Source: Gloeotrichia echinulata CP02 (lineage in GTDB: Bacteria; Cyanobacteriota; Cyanobacteriia; Cyanobacteriales; Nostocaceae). Taken from it: a DNA stretch of 64,000 nt. Position numbers and translations under genes: made by a program. The DNA lies in contig CP051187.1 in assembly GCA_038087035.1 (NCBI GenBank), positions 2,609,001 to 2,673,000 on the forward strand, in the 5' to 3' direction. Every line of letters begins with the position of its first letter. The stretch's first letter is position 1. Shown here piece after piece: positions 59,400 through 64,000 of the stretch. The notes under the pieces are model-generated. The model did no database searches and had not been told where the DNA came from. It saw only the letters and a list, made by a program, of their open reading frames with translations.

Positions 59400-59724
59400 A
59401 GAGTCAACAGATTTTGGATTTTGGATTTTGGATTGACCCCGACCATAAGGGGCAAACAATTTTAGATTTTGGATACTTCTCTACGTTCGCGTAGCGTGTC
59501 GTAGACAGAGGCTACGCCAACGACTTAAGAGCGGGCGCCGAAGGCTACGCTCAGTACAAGTTTTGGATTTTGGATTAAATCTAAAATCTAAAATTCTGCG
59601 GGGCCTGCAAGGTACCGAAACAATCTAAAATCTAAAATCTAAAATCTAAAATCTAAAATCTAAAATTGGCTTGGTCAAGGGTCAAAGTAAATCTAATCCT
59701 CAATCCCCAATCCCCAATCCCTAC
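59400..59724. repeat. Composite repeat cluster (TTTTGGA, TAAAATC heptamers; palindromic words)
   Basis: ATTTTGG heptamers (59407-59435), TACTTCTCTACGTTCGCGTAGCG / GTCGTAGACAGAGGCTACGCC words, TCTAAAA heptamers (59580-59668) and CCCCAAT units (59695-59722). About 59465-59625 is the inverted relative of 3488-3610. Confidence 0.9.
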
Positions 59725-61023
59725 CTAACGATTATTCCATTGTTGTGCGGCATCTTCTACAGCTTTATCTACTGTTTTTTGCCCTAACATTCCTGCTTGC
59801 AAGTTCTCATAAATTGCTTTTTGCAGTTTCTTGATATCCTTCAATGTGGGGATTAATACTTCTGCTTGTTGCAGTTGTTTAGCAGTCATAACTCTTGCCT
59901 TTTCTAGTGTTGAAGCCGAAGCTGGAACTTGTGTAAAATAGCTATCAGCAAGTGCTTTGTTTGTGGAAGGTAAAACGTTGGCGGCTTTCGCAAAGGATAG
60001 TTGGTTTTCGTCATTGGTGACAAAAAGGGCAAATTTAACGGCTGCGTCTGGGTTTTTGGTGTCGCGGGGGATAACTATATTCATAACGGCGACGTTTTTC
60101 TTACCTGTGTCCCCGCTGAGTTGGGGTGCGATCGCCGAAGCTTGAGCAATTTTTGGCGCATTAATGGATATTGTTTTGAGAAACTCTGGTCCTGAGGCCA
60201 GAAAGGCTGTTTCTCCAGCTTGGTATAAATCTATCGCGTGGCGATGTCCTTGGGTTAATGCTTCTTTTGGCAGTAGTCCTTTCTTGTATAAATCTATCCA
60301 ATACTGAAAAGCTGCTTTGCCTTTTTCGGTATTAAATGCTGCTTTACCTTCTGCATCTACCAAAGTAACTCCCATCTGCACAAAAGATTCCAAAACTTCA
60401 CCAGAATCTTGTGGGACAAAAGTTACAAAAAATGCATACTTGCCAGTTTTATCTTTTATTTGTTGGGCTACTTGTGCTAATTCTGTGTAAGTAGTTGGAG
60501 GGTTAGTGATACCTGCTTTTTTTAATAAATCGGTGTTATAAATAGTTAACCGTGTAGTGAGGTACCAAGGAATACCAAAACTTTTGCCATTGAGCGTGCT
60601 AGCTTTCCAGATATTCGCCAGATAGGAGGACTGTACATCATTTGGGACTTTCGTATCCAAGTCTAACCAAGCATTTCTCCCAGCCAATTGGGAAGCAAAA
60701 TCTGGGTTGAGGTTGACAACATCAGGTGGAGTTTTTGCGGATACAGCTGTTAAAATTTTGTTCTGCATAGCTGTCCAAGGTATATCAACCCAGTTAACCT
60801 TTATATCTTGATTTTGCGATTCAAAATTGGCGATTAGACTTTTGAAGTAGTCAGTAAATTGAGGCTGGAGTTGCATTGTCCAAAACTCGATTTTTGCTGC
60901 ACCTGTAGTAGCCTGATTTTTGCTGCTGTTAATGTTACCTGTGCTACAACTTACAACCCAGGTGGTAAATAAGCCAAGCAGTACAAAAAGGGTCAGTCTT
61001 GGGAATTTATGAAATTTAAACAT
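59725..61023 (-). CDS. ABC sugar transporter substrate-binding lipoprotein
   Basis: This is a 432-residue family-1 extracellular solute-binding protein. Lipoprotein signal with lipobox VVSCSTGN near residue 23-30. Core motifs: IEFWTMQLQPQFTDYF, NLNPDFASQLAGRNAW, GIPWYLTTRLTIYN, AFFVTFVPQDSG. It delivers a sugar or oligosaccharide (possibly glucosylglycerol, maltose-type) to an ABC permease that is not encoded here. Divergent from pilM. Confidence 0.88.
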   Translation of the reverse strand: MFKFHKFPRLTLFVLLGLFTTWVVSCSTGNINSSKNQATTGAAKIEFWTMQLQPQFTDYFKSLIANFESQNQDIKVNWVDIPWTAMQNKILTAVSAKTPPDVVNLNPDFASQLAGRNAWLDLDTKVPNDVQSSYLANIWKASTLNGKSFGIPWYLTTRLTIYNTDLLKKAGITNPPTTYTELAQVAQQIKDKTGKYAFFVTFVPQDSGEVLESFVQMGVTLVDAEGKAAFNTEKGKAAFQYWIDLYKKGLLPKEALTQGHRHAIDLYQAGETAFLASGPEFLKTISINAPKIAQASAIAPQLSGDTGKKNVAVMNIVIPRDTKNPDAAVKFALFVTNDENQLSFAKAANVLPSTNKALADSYFTQVPASASTLEKARVMTAKQLQQAEVLIPTLKDIKKLQKAIYENLQAGMLGQKTVDKAVEDAAQQWNNR

Positions 61024-61159
61024 TTTACTAGTGTTTTTACGCTTGTTATCAGTTAAAAGCTTAAGGACAATTGTTGAGATTATATGCTAAATCGATTACT
61101 TAGTACCAGCATCGGTTTTAGTATCATTTAAATTTTAAACTTAGCAGTCTACCGAAACT

Positions 61160-62266
61160 GTGGTGAGAAACTTAAAAAGTTTGTTTGGGAAATCTAATCA
61201 AGGGGTCGGTATCGAACTTGCATCTGAACGGGTGAACATAGTTCAGATACGTAAACAGCGCCAAAACTTAAAAATAGAAGCTTTAACATCGGTAGAAGTT
61301 CCAGAAGGGCTAATCACTGATGGTCAAATAGCTGACCCCCCAGAAATGGCTCAATTAATACAGCAGGCGCTGTCCAACAGTAAAATCAAGGCTTCTCGTG
61401 TTGCTACTGGTTTACCGGGGCGGGATTCAATTGTGCGTCTCATCCCAGTTCCAGCAGAATTAGATGATCAAGAACTGCGCGATATGGTGTTAAACCATGA
61501 AGCCGGCTTATATTTACCCTATCCTCGTGAAGAAGCTGATGTAGATTATCAGAAACTTGGGTATTTTATTGATGAGGATGGCATTGAGAAAGTACAAGTA
61601 CTGCTAGTAGCCACCCGCAAGGAGGTGACAGATACATATATCAGTACATTTCAGCAAGCAGGACTACAAATCCATGTTTTAGAGATTAACAGTTTTGCCC
61701 TGATTCGGACTATTCGTGACCAACTACGGCAATTTGGACCCCAAGAAGCTGCTGTGCTAGTTGATATTGAGTTTGACAGTTCAGAAATTGCCATCATTGT
61801 CAACGGAGTGCCGCAATTTTCGCGCACCGTGCCAATTGGCATGTATCAAATGCAAGCAGCCCTCTCAAAGGCGATGAGTTTACCGATATCGCGAGATCTC
61901 GAACTTTTACACAGTCTGACGATTCCCACAACAGCCTTAGATGGAGGGAGTACAGGGATGTCAGAAATTAATCCTGGTATGGCATCTGTTTTAAGAGTTC
62001 TAAGTGAACTTACGGATGAACTGCGCCGTTCTATCGATTTTTACCTAAATCAAAGTGAAAATTTGGAGATAGCACAGATTTTTCTCGCAGGTCCAGGGGG
62101 TGGACTACAACAGCTAGATGAGTTTTTCACCCAACGCTTGAGTTTACCAACTACTCAAATTGATCCAATAGGGTCTTTGTCCTTAGAAGTAGATGCGGAA
62201 AAATACCCAGTCCAACAACGTACTGGTTTAGCAATAGTCCTTGGTCTAGGAATGCGAGAGGTCTAA
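61160..62266 (+). CDS. pilM: Type IV pilus assembly ATPase-like protein PilM
   Basis: This is a 368-residue FtsA/actin-like cytoplasmic protein that anchors the PilN-PilO inner-membrane platform of type IV pili. GTG 61160. Motifs: VGIELASERVNIVQIRKQRQ, GLPGRDSIVRLIPVP, VLVDIEFDSSEIAIIVNG, IFLAGPGGGLQQLD. It is 4 bases from pilN, in a pilM-pilN-pilO(-pilQ) operon that also serves natural competence and motility of hormogonia. Confidence 0.95.
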   Translation: MVRNLKSLFGKSNQGVGIELASERVNIVQIRKQRQNLKIEALTSVEVPEGLITDGQIADPPEMAQLIQQALSNSKIKASRVATGLPGRDSIVRLIPVPAELDDQELRDMVLNHEAGLYLPYPREEADVDYQKLGYFIDEDGIEKVQVLLVATRKEVTDTYISTFQQAGLQIHVLEINSFALIRTIRDQLRQFGPQEAAVLVDIEFDSSEIAIIVNGVPQFSRTVPIGMYQMQAALSKAMSLPISRDLELLHSLTIPTTALDGGSTGMSEINPGMASVLRVLSELTDELRRSIDFYLNQSENLEIAQIFLAGPGGGLQQLDEFFTQRLSLPTTQIDPIGSLSLEVDAEKYPVQQRTGLAIVLGLGMREV

Positions 62267-62270
62267 TCCA

Positions 62271-63041
62271 ATGTACAGTCTCGAAGTTAACTTTCTCAAA
62301 GACCGCCCAATTTACCAGCCGAAACCCACAAAAAATTTAGGCATCAAATTCCCCACTGGGGATATGACACCAGTTTATTTGGGAGTAGCCCTAGGGGTGT
62401 GTTTTCCAGCCTTGGTGGGCGGTGGTTGGTGGTTTTTACAAGCCAAGAATGGTGAATTAGAGCAAAAGATATCACAACTCGAACAAGAAAGCCAGCAATT
62501 AGATACACAAATCGGCAACATTAAGAAAATTCAGGAAGAGACCAACCAGATTAAAGGCGAAACACAGTCTTTAATTACGGTTTTTGACCAGATTCGCCCT
62601 TGGTCAGCGATTTTACAAGATTTGCGCGATCGCATCCCAGGGACAGTGCAAATTCAAAACATCAAGCAAATTCAGCCTACAGCCCCAGTACAAGGAAAGC
62701 CAGCACCCAATCCCGCAGGAGGAATAGAAGTTACCGGCTTGGCGCGTTCTTTTAACGATGTCAACGATTTCTTGCTTACCCTGCAACAATCTCCGTTTTT
62801 AAAGTCTTCAGACAGCAAAATTATGACTGCAACTCTAGTAGATGCACCATTACCACCCAATGCACCGACATCGAATAATGGTGTAGTCATTAAACCACCG
62901 CAAGTAGTCAACTACACCATTAAATCAAGTCTGAGTAATGTTCCAGCGACTGAGTTAATTCGGGAGTTAGAACAAAAAGGCACAGTAGGACTAGTGACTC
63001 GACTTCGCAGTATGCCAGTAACAGGAGTCATGCAAAAATGA
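62271..63041 (+). CDS. pilN: Type IV pilus assembly protein PilN
   Basis: This is a 256-residue protein with a short cytoplasmic start (MYSLEVNFLKDRP, the PilM-binding segment), one membrane helix near 38-58 and a periplasmic coiled coil (QKISQLEQESQQLDTQIGNI) followed by a ferredoxin-like fold. It binds PilM and PilO. Overlaps pilO by four bases. Confidence 0.92.
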   Translation: MYSLEVNFLKDRPIYQPKPTKNLGIKFPTGDMTPVYLGVALGVCFPALVGGGWWFLQAKNGELEQKISQLEQESQQLDTQIGNIKKIQEETNQIKGETQSLITVFDQIRPWSAILQDLRDRIPGTVQIQNIKQIQPTAPVQGKPAPNPAGGIEVTGLARSFNDVNDFLLTLQQSPFLKSSDSKIMTATLVDAPLPPNAPTSNNGVVIKPPQVVNYTIKSSLSNVPATELIRELEQKGTVGLVTRLRSMPVTGVMQK

Positions 63042-63805
63042 CGATCAGTGAGGATTTAAATTTTGCCGAGCAAGCTGGGGAGTTTAATTTAGAAACACCA
63101 GCCTACCCTGTTCTCTTTGGAATTAGCTTCACACCCAAAATTATCGGCATCATAGCCGGAGTTTTAGGCATTACCGGAGCCTTGTTTCTGTTGTTAAATA
63201 TGGTCATGCCTGCTTGGGATAATTATCAACAGCAGCAAACAAAAAGTAACGACCTACAAGGACAACTTGATCAGAAAAAAGCCAGTATCAAAAAAATTGT
63301 TCAGGTAAAAGCAGCCCTAGAAGAGGCAAAACAGCAAAAGATTCAGGTGTTAGGTTTATTTTCTAACGAGAAAACCTTAGATACATTACTTTTAGATCTA
63401 AATCGCTTAGTTGAATCGGGCAATTCTCAAGTTCTTGGCAATGGAGTCAGAGCCAAACTCAAGAAATTTGTCCCCAATACAAACGAAGCAGAAGTGATTA
63501 ATGATGGCAGTCTGGGGGTAGAGGTAAACGGCAAGTTGAAACGTAGCAGTACCAATATTGAAATTATCGGCACTTATGAACAGACACAGGCAATTATGCG
63601 TAATATCGAGCGGTTACAGCCTTTATTGATAGTTAAAGACTATCAATCCACATTGGCACCACCAGAGCCGATATCACCATCACAGAAGATGATGATTAGG
63701 CGTGGTTCTGCAGCAATTTCTACATCCTTCCAGTTACAAGCATTAATGCCACTTACTCCTGAAGAAATAGCAGCGGTACAAGCTGCAGCACCTAAGAAGA
63801 AATAG
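63038..63805 (+). CDS. pilO: Type IV pilus assembly protein PilO
   Basis: This is a 255-residue protein with a membrane helix near 33-54 (IIAGVLGITGALFLLLNMV), a coiled coil (NDLQGQLDQKKASIKKI) and a periplasmic domain pairing with PilN. The ATGA overlap with pilN indicates coupling. The gap to the next gene holds STRR units. Confidence 0.93.
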   Translation: MTISEDLNFAEQAGEFNLETPAYPVLFGISFTPKIIGIIAGVLGITGALFLLLNMVMPAWDNYQQQQTKSNDLQGQLDQKKASIKKIVQVKAALEEAKQQKIQVLGLFSNEKTLDTLLLDLNRLVESGNSQVLGNGVRAKLKKFVPNTNEAEVINDGSLGVEVNGKLKRSSTNIEIIGTYEQTQAIMRNIERLQPLLIVKDYQSTLAPPEPISPSQKMMIRRGSAAISTSFQLQALMPLTPEEIAAVQAAAPKKK

Positions 63806-63814
63806 TTAGTTTTG

Positions 63815-63905
63815 TCATTTGTTATTTGTCATTTGTCCTTTGTCATTTGTCTTTGGTAAATATTTTTGACCCTTGACCATTGACCATTGACCCTTGACTA
63901 ATGAC
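63815..63905. repeat. STRR units TCATTTG and TTGACCC/TTGACCA
   Basis: Heptamers between pilO and the next gene. Confidence 0.9.
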
Positions 63906-63972
63906 AAAGGACAATCCTCATCTGTAGTCAAAAATGTTCGTTTACAAGGTTTTATAAAGTGAGGAATCAACT

Positions 63973-64000
63973 GTGAAACAGATTCACGGTAATCTTTTAA
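63973..64000 (+). CDS. Start of next gene, probably pilQ (cut by right edge)
   Basis: GTG 63973 preceded by GAGGAA starts MKQIHGNLL. Its position after pilM-N-O and the N-terminus are consistent with the pilus secretin PilQ, but only nine codons are in the window, so the identity rests on context. Confidence 0.55.

Noticed and set aside
1..64000. tRNA and rRNA genes
   Set aside because: I looked for T-loop and acceptor-stem patterns in the intergenic regions and found none convincing; a tRNA scan program would be decisive.

Overview
This window is chromosomal DNA of a filamentous, probably heterocyst-forming, cyanobacterium of the Nostoc/Anabaena type. The evidence is: a dnaE C-terminal half that begins with the cyanobacterial split intein; a photosystem II gene (psbY); the ndhA-ndhI-ndhG-ndhE cluster of the NDH-1 complex; Tic22-like and other cyanobacterial families; many GCGATCGC (HIP1-type) octamers; and a very dense load of 7-base short tandem repeats (STRR) and small palindromic repeats between genes, as is typical of Nostocales.

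Layout. 1-6.7 kb: a SpoIID-domain exoprotein cut by the left edge, a NagB-like deaminase, a HAD phosphatase, two RodZ-like membrane HTH proteins and an alpha/beta hydrolase, with decayed IS200/IS605 ends at about 1.9-2.6 kb. 6.9-10 kb: gatA and the split-intein dnaE-C. 10-14.3 kb: a gene-poor stretch with small unknown proteins (one with a PD-(D/E)XK-like motif) and a TPR protein. 14.6-24.8 kb: family-4 uracil-DNA glycosylase, a zinc-ribbon PP2C phosphatase, a Tic22-like protein, prmC, an IscB element with its upstream omega-RNA, tsaC-like gene, and a degenerate histidine kinase. 24.7-34.9 kb: an accessory island with two Uma2-family genes flanking a PLD/SNF2 helicase gene and an Eco57I-like DNA methylase gene, a candidate two-gene defence or restriction module. 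34.9-43.9 kb: secF-secD, pdhB, an XRE regulator, an NrnA-like DHH phosphoesterase, two orphan antitoxin-like genes, sixA and citrate synthase. 44.3-48.2 kb: ndhA-I-G-E then NAD kinase. 48.6-51 kb: a GNAT-like acyltransferase with a TnpB element inserted at its 3' end; the element carries a divergent 59-residue ribbon-helix-helix gene. 51-59.4 kb: M16 protease, VOC protein, zinc-ribbon protein, gamma-carbonic anhydrase, psbY behind a deleted IS605-type mini-element, an AAA+ gene relic, a DUF pair, a toxin-antitoxin pair and folC. 59.7-64 kb: a lipoprotein sugar-binding protein, then pilM-pilN-pilO and the first codons of the next gene (probably pilQ).

Most housekeeping genes are intact. The striking features are the RNA-guided-nuclease mobile elements (IscB with omega-RNA, TnpB with reRNA end and RHH partner, and at least two deleted relatives that keep the RNA-like end), the helicase/methylase island between two Uma2 genes, and repeats that have entered functional sequences: inside the omega-RNA stem-loop, in frame inside a Uma2 gene, and in frame inside the M16 protease gene.
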